Origin: Hippopus hippopus
Taxonomy: Eukaryota; Mollusca; Bivalvia; Cardiida; Cardiidae
Direction of reading: 5' to 3'
Assembly (NCBI GenBank): GCA_946811185.2
Contig: OX328096.1
Location: forward strand, 20,525,881-20,589,880
Length of the DNA: 64,000 nt
The notes beneath the pieces were generated by a model. It did no database searches, was not told the DNA's origin, and saw only the letters and a list, made by a program, of their open reading frames with translations. Made by a program: the position numbers and the translations under genes. Shown here piece by piece: positions 10,587 through 20,969 of this stretch (position 1 is its first letter; each line of letters begins with the position of its first letter).

Positions 10587-11684
10587 TTAGCTCTTTTACC
10601 ACACAACCCCAAGATTCAATTACTCTGTGAAAGAAAGCTTTTGAAAACATCATGGGAAAAGGAGAAAATGTTGTCTAGCTGCATTTTTTTTCCCTTTTTC
10701 CACAATGTTTTCCATCCTCTCTGTACAGATCCCATTTTTAGCTCTACTGGCTGAAAGCCAGCAGAGCTAATATGTCATGGCGTGGTTTCTGTCGTCCGTC
10801 CGTATGTTAGTCTTTTTCTTGTTTACGCGATAAGGTCTACATTTGTAGTCGAATTTTCGTGAAACTTGCACAGTTTGTTTATCTCATCAATAGCTTCAAC
10901 CCTATTGATTTTGAAAAAAATTCTGATGATCAGTATGGGAAAAGTAGCCATTTAAAGTTTAAAATTTCTATGTCTTGTTTACTCGATTAAGTCTGCATTT
11001 GTGGTCAGATTTTCGTGAAACTTGCACAGTTGCTTTGTATTATCATCAGCTTGAACCCTAGTGATTTTTAAAAAAAAATATGACATTTAGTATGGGAAAA
11101 GTAGCCATTTAAAGCTTAAAATTTCCATTTCTTGTTTAGGCAATGAAGTCTGCATTTTTAATCCAATTCTTTTGAAACTTGCAAAGATTATTTGGTTCGT
11201 TAAGGGATCGAACTCTATTAAAAGTGAAGAAAATCTAGTAACCAGTGTAGGAAAAGCAGCCATTTGATGTCTTAGTATTGTTTACTGAACAAAGTCCACG
11301 TTATTTTTTAAATTTGCTTGGATTGTATAATACAGTGCACACCGAAACCCTATCAAATTTGGCTGGATTCGAAACAGCTGGTTTTTTAGAAATTGTACTT
11401 CATTTTTTTTTTCACTATTTGTTCAATTCACTATGTGCCTACTTATACTTAGTGGGTTCAAACCCAGTTGCTAGAACCCCCCCCTTTTTTTTTTGTGTGT
11501 GTGTGTGTGTATTTGTTTCCTTTTTGCATCATGAATTCATTATATGCTAGCAAAAAGCAAACTCACTGCCAGTACAGCAATTTCAGGCCCTCAAGGGCCT
11601 CTAGTTTTGCAACATCAGATTTGTTGTCCCCAAAATGCTTTCAGATTGAACTAGTCTTAAATTTGTCTTCTGGAAAAGACTTAC
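10587..11684 (+). mobile_element. Family A MITE split by a HINE-like element
   Basis: The left part (10587-10739) runs from CTCTTTTACCACACAACC through a decayed palindrome to ACAGATCCCATTTTT. The right part resumes at 11605 with TTTTGCAACATCAGATTTG and CCAAAATGCTTTCAG, ending near TCTTCTGGAAAAGA. Joined, the two parts fit the family consensus, so the material at 10740-11604 is a later insertion in a T-rich site. Confidence 0.75.
10740..11604 (+). mobile_element. Second HINE-like element, nested in a MITE
   Basis: 5' hairpin GCTCTACTGGCTGAAAGCC... (10741-10767, 11 of 12 pairs), then CGTCCGTCCGT, tandem units of about 157 bp starting CTTGTTTA at 10818, 10974 and 11131 with a decayed fourth near 11277, a TG microsatellite (about 11489-11510), and a 3' hairpin AGGCCCTCAAGGGCCT (11585-11600) followed by CTAG and T. 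CTAG after a stem-loop fits a Helitron-type CTRR end; T-rich flanks fit Helentron insertion. Confidence 0.7.
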
Positions 11685-11901
11685 GGGTAGCAGCTTGATA
11701 ATAGACTGGTAACGTTCCAGAAACTTGATTTTTACTTTGTGTTTTTTTTTTCTCATAAAAAATAATAACAGCCAGTGGTTTGAAAAGAGGTTCTGTTAGT
11801 TCTTGTAAACAAATAAACAAGAACATTTGGATAGGTGTGCTTTTCCTTTTGTCATAACCTAAAGACTATTAAAAAAGGAAACTTGTGTTGCAAAAAAGAA
11901 A

Positions 11902-12345
11902 GTACCCTTCACCAAATGATAGAATTTTAGAACTGGTGCAAATGGAAGGCCTTTGTAAATGACAAATTAAATGTGGCTCAAGTGATGGAATTGGTCACTG
12001 ATAGGGTAGAAAACATCATGAGAAAAGAAGGAAATACTGGTTACCAGCATTTCCTTCTTTTCCCATGATGTTTTTTAAAGCCACGCTTCTTCAGAGTTGT
12101 TCAAACTCAGGATTTTGTGGTAAAAGATTAACCCTTTACCAAACCATTCAATGTTGAAATAGGCTTTTGAAAACATAAGCAACAGAAAAAATACTCTGGT
12201 ATCTAGCATTTTCTTTCCTTTTCCATCATGACTTTTACCCGTTCAAAGACAAGCCTGGGCAGCATTTGAGCTGCATGCCTATATATTGTCTGCAAATGCT
12301 TTCATTCTGGACAAGTCTGAAGTTGTTGTATGGTAAAGAGTATAA
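11902..12345. mobile_element. Back-to-back family A MITE pair sharing TTAA
   Basis: A minus copy (11902-12131; ATGAGAAAAGAAGGAAATAC, centre GGTTACC) meets a plus copy (12128-12345; CTTTACCAAACCATTCAATG) at one TTAA, 12128-12131. The hairpin halves of the first stay complementary although mutated from consensus (GGAAATAC/ATTTCC), suggesting hairpin correction or a distinct subfamily. Confidence 0.75.
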
Positions 12346-12475
12346 GATTAGGCATATAGACAATTTGTGACAGAACCAACTACCGAAATTTTGGTGTTCT
12401 ATAAAACAGTGTCTTTGATTATTCTTTATTCAATTGATTTGTACATACATCTGTTTACTTTTAAGGCATCTAGCT

Positions 12476-12700
12476 CACTATCAAACAACAAAATATTGAC
12501 TTGTAGGAATTGAAAGCATTTGCAGTTGACAAATTCTTTGTTGCTAAAATGATAATGTTTTGTCTTTTAATGGATGGAAAACATTATGGGAAAAAATTAA
12601 AATGCTGGTTACAAGAATTTTCTAGTTTTCCCACAATGTTTTTTTTAAAAGCCATATTTCTAAGGGGTATTAAAAGTCGAGATTTTGTGGTAAAGGGTTG
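12476..12700 (-). mobile_element. Family A MITE
   Basis: Arm GAAAGCATTTGCAGTTGAC, core ATTATGGGAAAAAATTAAAA with centre GGTTACAAG, ending GTGGTAAAGGGTTGA (TTAA mutated to TTGA). Confidence 0.7.
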
Positions 12701-12737
12701 AAGAAAAATTGTGATTTACCTGTATATAAGATTATTA

Positions 12738-13405
12738 TGGTGGCATATTTCTGCCACGAGATACGAGATAGCTATCATGATAATTTTACAAACTATCGCG
12801 ATAAATTAAAGTTTCCTGGAAAGTTTATCGAGATAGTGAAAAGTTTCCTGAAAAAAATATCACGATAAACTTAATATCTTAACGCAAAATTTCTCAATTG
12901 TGCACGAAGCTGACAGGCAAGATAAAAATTATCGTGATAGTTCTACCTGTTTCTCGATATCTATAAATAGAAAATTTATCATTTGGATGAACTTGGTAGT
13001 TTTTGACTTCACAAGATTGCAGTAAGTAAAAGTTCTAATAATTAATAATTGTAGCTTAATTGGTAAATTTTGAAAGGACTCGAAATGAAAAGAAGTCTGT
13101 AAAATCACAAAGACGACTCGAAATGCCTCCTACGAACAGTTTAAAACAATTCAGGGAAAAGGAGAATTCATAAGGTTGTAGACGAAAATGTTCCGAAACT
13201 GTATCTTATTATAGATACCGTGAATTTCAGTTATGGGCACGAAAGCAAAAAAAATCATGATAACAGGTAGAATTATCGCGATATATTTATTGTGAAAATC
13301 TTTTATTATGTAGATAATATTTCCAGGAAACTTTGTTTTATCATAATAGTTTTCTAAAATTATCATGATAGCTATCTCGTATCTCGCGGCAGAAATATGC
13401 CACCA
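12738..13405. mobile_element. Family F element, 668 bp, TA duplication
   Basis: Ends TGGTGGCATATTTCTGCC and GGCAGAAATATGCCACCA, with TA on both sides (12736-12737, 13406-13407). Inside the ends, ATACGAGATAGCTATCATG and further ATCGTGATA/TATCGCGAT repeats extend the inverted arms. The middle (about 12960-13210) matches family F copy 2 well and contains a short coding-like stretch reading RRIHKVVDENVPKLY, possibly a leftover of an autonomous parent. Confidence 0.75.
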
Positions 13406-13540
13406 TAGATTATGGACTTTTAGCCATATAGGAGTAATGACAGTGGAGACTGGGTTTTCACAGAAATGGAAAATAAATGTGATAACAAGCTATATTTTAC
13501 TTTGCCCAATCATACTGAAAGGTTTCTTACAAAATATTTT

Positions 13541-13772
13541 TTAAACTCTTTACCGGACAACAAAATTTTAGACTCCTGCATAATGAAAAAATGGCACTTG
13601 ATGAATAAAGGGTGATTCAGGTGATTGAACCTCTCTTTTATATGGGAGAAAATATTGTGCGAAAAGAAGAAATACTGGTTACCAATATTTTTCTCCTTTT
13701 TCACAATGTTTTTTCGAACAACCATTTTACTTGGGGGTCATTTAAACACGGATTCTTTGGTGAAGGGTGAAT
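13541..13772 (-). mobile_element. Family A MITE
   Basis: Starts TTAAACTCTTTACCGGAC. Core GTGCGAAAAGAAGAAATACT with centre GGTTACC; ends TTGGTGAAGGGTGAAT. Confidence 0.75.
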
Positions 13773-13889
13773 ATACAAAGGATGAGAAAATTAGATGACA
13801 TTTTTTCACACCTCAGGAGTGATAGTATAATTTCATAATAAATCATCCATGGAGACTTTACCTTTTTAAGATAGCGCAATATCAACAAT

Positions 13890-14028
13890 TTAACTCTACA
13901 CCACACAATCCAGAGTTTGAATTAAACTTTGGATGAAGGCTTTTAAAAACATTCTGGGAAAAGGAGAAAATGCAGGCAGCCAGCATTTTCTCATTTTCCT
14001 ACAATGATTTATACCCTTTCTGAGACAA
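13890..14028 (+). mobile_element. Family A MITE, 3' truncated at a family B element
   Basis: Begins TTAACTCTACACCACAC and keeps the core GGGAAAAGGAGAAAATGC (centre GGCAGCC). It stops after ACCCTTTCTGAGACAA, where a family B terminus starts. Confidence 0.7.
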
Positions 14029-14060
14029 CTCATATGAGCAGTGCACTGTGAAACAGGGGC

Positions 14061-14288
14061 TTAACCCTTTACCACACAATGACGCCTTTTGACGCTCCTA
14101 AAAAAGAGGCCTTTTTAAACATTGTGGGAAAAGGAGAAAATGCTGGTAACCAGCATTTTCTCCTTTTCCCACAAAGTTTTCTACCCTATCAAAGAAAAGT
14201 TGCGTCATTTGAGCCACTATGAAATTGTCGTCTGCATATGCTTTCAATTTGGATAGGTCTTAAATTTTGCCGTGTAGTAAAGGGTTAA
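14061..14288 (+). mobile_element. Family A MITE, young subfamily, inserted in family B
   Basis: Intact 228-bp copy with TTAA at both ends and subfamily marks GACGCCTTTTGACGC and AAGTTGCGTCA. The flanks AAACAGGGGC and TGCATCTGCAAAAAG join through one TTAA into the family B terminus seen elsewhere, which shows a TTAA target duplication. Nearly identical to the copy at 44196-44424. Confidence 0.88.
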
Positions 14289-14372
14289 TGCATCTGCAAA
14301 AAGAAATTACCCATGGACATAAGTCTGTGCAGGCTGACATGGTCAAAAAATTTTGATATTTGTAAATGTTCT

Positions 14373-14500
14373 GGGTCAGTATTCACCAGCAAGTTTTAAA
14401 AATGTTCTTAGTCTTTTTCTCCAGAACTTTTTGAATTTGAAGGTAAAACAACTTCTGATTGGCTAAACCTGTTTTTGAGAATGGTTGGTGAATACGTACC
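14373..14500. mobile_element. Family C palindromic MITE
   Basis: Inverted termini GGGTCAGTATTCACCA and TGGTTGGTGAATACGTACC enclose CTTCTGATTGGCTAAACC. About 128 bp and non-coding. The internal ATTGGCT is an inverted CCAAT box shared by other family C copies. Confidence 0.7.
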
Positions 14501-14607
14501 TTGAATGTCCAAGGAATGCTGATCCTCAGGTCTTTACAATCTGTAAAAGAAACTGATCTTGTCAAGAAATTATCTTGCAAGTGAGCTAGAAGCTTTCTGG
14601 ATTAACT

Positions 14608-14829
14608 ATGTTCCAAACAATTCACAGTCTTGACGACCCTTAAGAGAATGGCTTTTGAAAACATTGTAGGAAATGGAGAAGATGGTAGTAGGTAATATTT
14701 TCTCCTTTTTCTACCATGCTTTCTTCCATTTGAAAGACAAATTTTATCATCTGAGTAACATCGAGAAACGTCAGCAAATGCTGCTATTTTAGGAAGGTCT
14801 AAAATTTTGTCATCTGGTAGAGAGTCAAG
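14608..14829 (+). mobile_element. Family A MITE
   Basis: Left arm CTTGACGACCCTTAAGAG, core ATTGTAGGAAATGGAGAAG with a diverged centre, right arm TCTAAAATTTTGTCATCTGG ending AGAGAGTCAA. Confidence 0.65.
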
Positions 14830-15393
14830 TTTACATTTTTGCAGTAACTGTTGAACTAAAGATACATTTTACACTTTACATGTAAGTTTCTTGGCTTATT
14901 ATAAGCGAATTTACAAATTTCAGTGACATTTATACATGTAATTTGATCAATAATAGCTTGATTTTCCTGAATTTCGCTCTGTATATCAGTTGACAAAAGT
15001 TAATGTTTATCTATAAAGAAGACAATGGCAAATAGAGGATTCAAAATGTGGCATTTGATTAGGGTATTAAACTGTGAGTCTTTGCTATAATAATGGATCT
15101 GTTTTTGTCTACAGTAATAGATAAGATAGATAAGATATATACTGGCAGTTATGCAAAGCTGAAGCTTGTGGACTTTCAAGATAAAGATATATTATTCAGA
15201 CATTAATGGGTTAATTGAAGAACTGGTAAGAACTAGGCAACTTGATACATGTACATAGAAAATGCAATGGGGAAAAATAGTTGCGAAATATTATGAAATG
15301 CATCTGTATTTTTCTTTTCTGTAGGGAAAAACCCTTTGTATAATTATTTGACCCATTTACAAAATCCTGTGACAACCATGAGGAAACAGCTTT

Positions 15394-15860
15394 TTAGCCC
15401 TTTACCACACAACTTTTAATGACTCTTAGGAAGAACCCTTTGAAAGTATTGTGAGAAAAGGAGAAAATGCTGGTAACCAGCATCATTTCCTTTTCCCACA
15501 ATGCTCTTGACGCTATCAAAGACAAATTTCATCATTAAGTTCGAGTCGCATTGTTCCAAATGCTTTTGATTTGGACAAGTCTACATTCTTTTCATGTGCT
15601 AAAGAGTTAAAACATCATGAGAAAATGAGAATATACTTTAGTATTGCCCAAGAGTGTTCTGTGCCCTTTCAAAAACAAGTTTCATCATTTGAGCCACTTC
15701 CAATTTGTTTTCTGCACCTGCTTTAGTTTGGGTGAGTCTTTTATAATTTGATAAAGATTTAAATGCATTTTCTCTTGCTTAAAACTTTTTGCTTTTTGCC
15801 GCAAATAACTTTTAAAAAACATTGTGGCAATTTCTTAAAAGTAATTTCTCCTTTTGCCAC
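15394..15860 (+). mobile_element. Family A MITE chain with two trailing partial copies
   Basis: The copy at 15394-15610 (CCCTTTACCACACAAC; GGAGAAAATGCTGGTAACC) ends in TTAA. A left-truncated copy follows (15611-15760, CATCATTTGAGCCACTT), then a hairpin fragment at 15786-15860 (AACATTGTGGCAATTTC). Confidence 0.7.
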
Positions 15861-15894
15861 GTTATGTTTTCCATATGTCTGCATTTATCAAACC

Positions 15895-16115
15895 TTAACT
15901 CTTAACCAAAAAACAAAATTCGAGGCTTGTCAAAATTGAAAGCATTTACAGACAAGTGTGGGTCAAATGATGAATTATTTCTTTAAAGGGTAGAAAACGT
16001 TGTGTGAAAAAGAGAAAATGCTGGTTACCAGCATTTTCTCTCTTTTCCCACAATGTTTACCAAAGCTTTCTGTCTCGGAGTCATTGAAAGTCAGTATTGT
16101 GGGGGAAAGGGTGAA
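15895..16115 (-). mobile_element. Family A MITE
   Basis: Starts TTAACTCTTAACCAAAAAAC. Core GTGTGAAAAAGAGAAAATGC with centre GGTTACC; ends GGGGGAAAGGGTGAA. Confidence 0.75.
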
Positions 16116-16312
16116 ACGATGTTAATTATCTGTACTTTACAAGAGTTTTTTTTTCAAAGATGTCCTCTGCAATTTTTTCTAAGGTAATTTTGATTTTGAA
16201 TATGACAAGACAGCAGCTGTCATCAAATTATAATTTCCCCAGTGAAAAATGATATTTTTGTTGGTGCATCTTTTTAGTTCTAATATCATGGCAGCTAGGA
16301 AACTTAAAACCT

Positions 16313-16993
16313 TTAAAACCTTTACCAAACATAATCCCAAGTTTTTAACAACCTTGAGAAAGAATGATTTTGAAAACATTACGAGAAAAGGAAAAAAAAT
16401 TGAATGCTTGTAACCAGCCTTTTCCCTTTTCTAGTGTTTACTACCCTTTCAAACACAAATTTAATCATTTTAGCTATATTTAATTTGTCATCTGCCAGTC
16501 AAAAATTTTGTAGTTTGAGAAAGAGCATCAAATGTCTATTAACTCTTTACCAAACGACAAAATTTTGGACTGGACCAAATTCAAAGCATCTACAGACAAG
16601 AAATTAAATCTTGTTAATATGATGATTTCTGACTTAGATAGGGTAGAAAATATTGTTAGAAAAGGAGAAAATGCTGGTTACCAGCATTTTCTCCTTTTCC
16701 CACAATGTTTTCTATAGGCTTCTTTCTCAGGGTCGTTAAAAGTCGGGATTGTGTGATAAAGAAGTAATCCTTTACCAAAATTTTAGACTGGTCCAAACTG
16801 AAAATATTAGCAGACAACAAGAAAATTGCGACTAAAAAATTTAAATTTGTGTCAGGAAGAGAGGAAAACATTGTTGGAAAAGGAGGAAAAGCTGGTTACC
16901 AGCATTTTCTCCTTTTCCCACAATTTCCCAAAATTTTCAAAAAACTTTTTTCTCAGGGTCGTTAAAAGGTCGGATTGTGTGGTAAAGGGTTAA
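16313..16993. mobile_element. Chain of three family A MITEs
   Basis: A plus copy (16313-16529, diverged core), a minus copy (16539-16767; CTCTTTACCAAACGACAAAA, clean hairpin) and a minus copy (16764-16993; clean hairpin, ending GGTAAAGGGTTAA). The last two share one mutated target, GTAA at 16764-16767. A duplicated AATTT(T/C)CC stretch lies near 16920. Confidence 0.78.
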
Positions 16994-17162
16994 TCAAACC
17001 TAAATTAAACAATGTCAAGGCTGATTCCTGTCAGTATCTTGAGCTAAGCAGACTGTGCAGTTTAAGATCAGACAACACCTTCTGTCCAATCCAATCTTGA
17101 TCCGTATTGTCTGCAAATTCAATAAAAGTGCCCTTGACATTCAAATTGATGAGTGTAATTTT

Positions 17163-17412
17163 TTTATTAAACCCCCCCCGCCAAAAAAAAAAGTATTATA
17201 GACTCTTCCAAATTAAAAGCATTTGCAGACAAAAAATTTAATTGAGCTCAAGTAGTTGGATTTTTGTCTTTGAATGAGAAGAAAACATGGAAGAGACGGA
17301 AAAATAAATGCTTGTTACTTGCATTTTGTCCTTTTTCCACAATGCCTCTAAAAAGATTCTTAATTCCTCTAGGTCGTTAAAACTCGGGATTGGTTTCAAA
17401 AGAGTTTTAAAG
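17163..17412 (-). mobile_element. Family A MITE with inserted C/A tract
   Basis: Arm AGCATTTGCAGACAAAAAAT, a decayed core and GTCGTTAAAACTCGGGATTG are recognisable. The left end carries a C run and an A run not present in other copies. Confidence 0.6.
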
Positions 17413-17510
17413 GTTAGGAATTTTTAGAAGTGACATTTAAACACTGTTGCGTGAATAAAAATGTTATCCCTGTATTTGTAAACAAACTTTTTATAAGCCT
17501 TATTATACCT

Positions 17511-17702
17511 ATTTTTACCCTTTACCAAGCAATCGTGTGTTTACATGGCTTGAGTAAAAGGTTTTGAAACATTTTTCTCCTCTTCTCACAACCTTTTCTA
17601 CCCTTTCCAAAACAAATTCCATATTTAGAGCCCAGGTTGATTTATCCTCTGTTTTTAATACTTTCAATTTGGACAAGTCTAACAGATAATTTTTGCTTTA
17701 AT
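17511..17702 (+). mobile_element. Family A MITE lacking half the hairpin
   Basis: CCCTTTACCAAGCAATC leads to GGTTTTGAAACATTTTTCTCC, so the GGGAAAAGGAGAAAATGC half is deleted and only the mirrored half remains. The right arm ends near GGACAAGTCTAACAG. Confidence 0.65.
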
Positions 17703-18009
17703 CATTCTGTCTATTTCTCTATTTCTGAATTCGAAAACCAGACATTTTATTGGCTGCGGTGTTCATTATCAGCCAATCAGATGCTAGTGTTTCAGTTCAG
17801 AATTAAAGTTAGACAAGTTGATACATTATTGCCCCAAGTGTATGAAACTTCTGAATTTCACTTTTGGTACGATACCTGTGGGCCAGTTCAGGCATAGAGA
17901 TGAAAGTTGGTTTGGTACAAGATGGGATAATTGATGACATGGTACAGGGCATTCGTTATGCAAATTAGACGTTGATACCTTACCAATCAATATCATGAAC
18001 AGTAATATG

Positions 18010-18232
18010 TTCACCCTTTACCTGACTACAAAATTTTAGTTTTCCGTAAATTGATAAATTTGCAAATAACAAATATGGCTAGAATGATTGGGTATGTATT
18101 TGATATGGTAAAAACATTCTGAGAAAAGGAGAAAATGTTGGTCACCAGCATTTTCTTCTTTTTCAACAATGTTTGTAAAAGCCTGTTTCATTTCAGCTGT
18201 TTAAGCAAGGGTTTGTTTAATGAAGGGTTGAA
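18010..18232 (-). mobile_element. Family A MITE
   Basis: CACCCTTTACCTGACTAC, core CTGAGAAAAGGAGAAAATG with centre GGTCACC, ending AATGAAGGGTTGAA. Confidence 0.7.
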
Positions 18233-18689
18233 TCGCTGAATAAAGCAAATATGTTCATTTTTAAAATAAGACCTAATGGTGTCAATTTTAAGATTGCTTT
18301 TGTCTAGAAAGTAGCATCAAAGCATACAATGTAGATGAAAGATCAGATTTCCATGTTTATGCAGTCTACCCTTGATCTGCATAGGCCACAGAGGCAGCTT
18401 AAGTTGTGGAAGAGGCTGTAACGTTATTTAAAGTATAATTAGAATATAGTTGACATACAGACAAAGAAAGTTGGTTGGTGGCCTGTGATTAGAAATAATC
18501 AGTCAACCTGTCATTGAAATAGTAATTATAGCATGTAGGTATTTACTTTGGCTTTTAAGTGCAACAAAGTGCACTTTGGCAGACAGAATAGATGAAGATC
18601 AGACTGCACAGAATGCCAAGTCTGATATTGAATCTACACTCTGATTTGGGTCGAAAAGAACTTTCCTTAGGGTCTCCGGGCAAGGCATA

Positions 18690-18850
18690 GCATTAGGCGT
18701 AGCTCAATCAGAAGATTCTGATCACCAACCAATGGTCTTTCATGGGAGTGTCCTTTTACAAGATTTCAGAAACCCAGGATATAATAAATACTTAGTGACC
18801 TAACAAAGATACGACTGTTGAAAGCAGCGTAAAACATCCTACAGACAATC
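18690..18850 (+). mobile_element. SINE, compact copy
   Basis: A-box-like CGTAGCTCAATCAGAAG, then ACTGTTGAAAGCAGCGTAAA with CATCCTACAGACAATC as tail. Confidence 0.5.
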
Positions 18851-20430
18851 AGCTATCTTCTCTGAGCATGCTTACGACAACATCAGCTACTTTTAGGAAC
18901 AGGATAGACTTCAGATTTTTTTATCCTTGGGTGAATTAAAGATTAAAGGAAGCGTGACAATAACTCAAGTACCCGTGAAATCTTTAGTATATCTACCTTA
19001 CGTTGGATGGTACAACCACATACCAATTATTGTCTGCATAGCTTCTTCTTTTCCTGCTATCTAAGTGATCTGATACCTAATTATGTAAAAAATTTTGCCT
19101 GTTTCAAAATGAGGATACCCTGTTGAAACTGTTGTATGGTACAAATATAATCAAGACTTTCAAACCTCTACCACACAAGCTCGAGTTTTACTTATCCTGA
19201 GGAAAAAGGCTTTTGAAAACATTGTAGGAAAAGGAGAAAATGCTGTTTAACCAATGTTTTTTACCTTTTCAGAGACAAATTTCATCAATTAAGCCGCATG
19301 GGACAAAATTGATACATTTTGCAGATGCAGTAATCAGGTTTTCATGGAGCATGACTCAAATGTATATCTAGGACCTGAGTATCATTTCAGAAAGAGAATA
19401 TCTTAACTGATCAATGCCAAATTTAGGAGGGGAGGGGTGGGGAAAAAAAATAAAAATCAAAGTGCTGAAAGCACTGACAGACTATAGGGTAGGGAATATG
19501 GGGTAAGCAGCCTCAGTTAAGATAGAACTTGGTAAGTCCGTAGAAGTTTTAAAAACAGTTATTAAGTCTAATCCAGTCCAATCTGGTTATTTAGTCTGAT
19601 TAGGTGCAACATGGTCAAATTCAGTAAAGCTTGACCCTGTTCAATTCGGTGACTTAACTCAACGCCATTTTCTAATGTTACAATTAAGGAAATACCATGA
19701 AATATTCTGTTTGTTGATCTTAAACTGAAAAGCAAACACAGAACATATAAAGTTAATGAATTTGGCATTTGAATATGTTTCATGCTTTTTTTTTACTTTT
19801 CTTATTGGTTGGACCAACTCATAGCTACACAAAACCAACAACACATGAGAGAAACACAAGGATTGCAAAAGGTTGTATAGGAATAAGTCAAAATGAACCG
19901 GAATTGCATAGGTCAATAACTTAATTAATATATAAGCAAACATTTTGTGTCTTATTGATGACATTTTGTTGAGTCTATGACTTTTAAGAAGACAGCATTC
20001 AAATTGGAGTGCTAGAGATTTTGTAGGTCATGTCTACATTTTTCATATTTAGCAGAATTACAATTTCTAACATATAATCTATTTTCCATGGGGTAGGATG
20101 TAGCAACTGTAGATTTTTTGTTTACATTTGGATCTGGGTCAATCTTGATAGCATTAGACTATAAGTGTTCTTCTGATCATCTTAATTTAAAGTCTTAATT
20201 TTATTCCTGGAATTGTAAATGAAGAAAAGTTCAAATTGCTTATCAAATGAAAATATAAAATGAGGCAGTTTAATGTGCCATTCATTATTCTTATTTTGTT
20301 TACCTCAAAGAGGGGCAAGAAAAACATGAATCAGTTTAGACAAAGATCAGACTGCATGGATCTAACATGCCTAATATTTTTGTGAGATATTTTTGCCAAA
20401 AATGCCTGGAAATTATTAATATTAGTGTAA
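18850..20430. other. Repeat-poor AT-rich stretch
   Basis: Contains the family A/B fusion at 19158-19358 and short family E scraps. Otherwise nothing recognised. Confidence 0.4.
19158..19310 (+). mobile_element. Family A MITE fused to a family B terminus
   Basis: The left arm and half hairpin (GGAAAAGGAGAAAATGC) are present. After CAATTAAGCCGCATGG the sequence switches to TTTTGCAGATGCAGTAATC (19313-19358), a decayed family B end. Confidence 0.6.
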
Positions 20431-20563
20431 CATGCAAGCACCTAGTAACCCAACCAGGCACTAATGTAATGCATGTTGCTTAATTATTACGGAGAAAACT
20501 ACACCAAACTGCATCACTGTAAGAGCTAGCTCAACAGCAAGGCAGATTTGAAGTGCTTATACA

Positions 20564-20757
20564 GTATATCTAACCTCTCTCTGTAACATTACTCTCCTTT
20601 TTGAGAAATCTCAACACTGAGACATATATACAAATAAACAAGGGGAATTTACATGGGTAAGTATATCTAACCTCTCTCTGTAACATTACTCTCCTTTTTG
20701 AGAAATCTCAACACTGAGACATATATACAAATAAACAAGGGGAATTTACATGGGTAA
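20564..20757 (+). repeat. Perfect 97-bp tandem duplication
   Basis: GTATATCTAACCTCTCTCTG...CATGGGTAA occurs at 20564-20660 and again at 20661-20757 with no difference, implying a recent duplication or an assembly artefact. It lies in a larger, diverged duplication: 20430-20590 resembles 20820-20970. Confidence 0.92.
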
Positions 20758-20969
20758 GGCAACTCCAGTCTAGTTGGCAGTTGTCATAATCTCACCTCCG
20801 CCACCAAATGTAACATGTATGGACCTGGTCAACCATCCAGGCACTATCCTAACGCATATTGCTTAACTATCATAGAGAGAAATACACTAAACCGCATTGC
20901 TGTAAAAGCTAGTTCAACAACAAGGCAGGTTTGCAGTGCTTATGTATCTAACCTCACTCTGTGACATTA

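Larger units (their letters stand above)
14030..14540 (+). mobile_element. Family B MITE broken by two insertions
   Basis: Pieces at 14030-14064, 14285-14372 and about 14501-14540 (TTGAATGTCCAAGGAATGC) together resemble the left half of family B. The first gap is a family A copy at TTAA and the second is a family C MITE (14373-14500). The right half of B is missing. Confidence 0.65.

Noticed and set aside
14501..14545. Minus-strand exon-like segment with TTCTTTTACAG acceptor and GTACGT donor
   Set aside because: The donor is the end of a family C MITE and the 'exon' matches the interior of family B.
15325..15420. Exon after TTTTCTTTTCTGTAG
   Set aside because: No donor; the open frame runs into a family A MITE.
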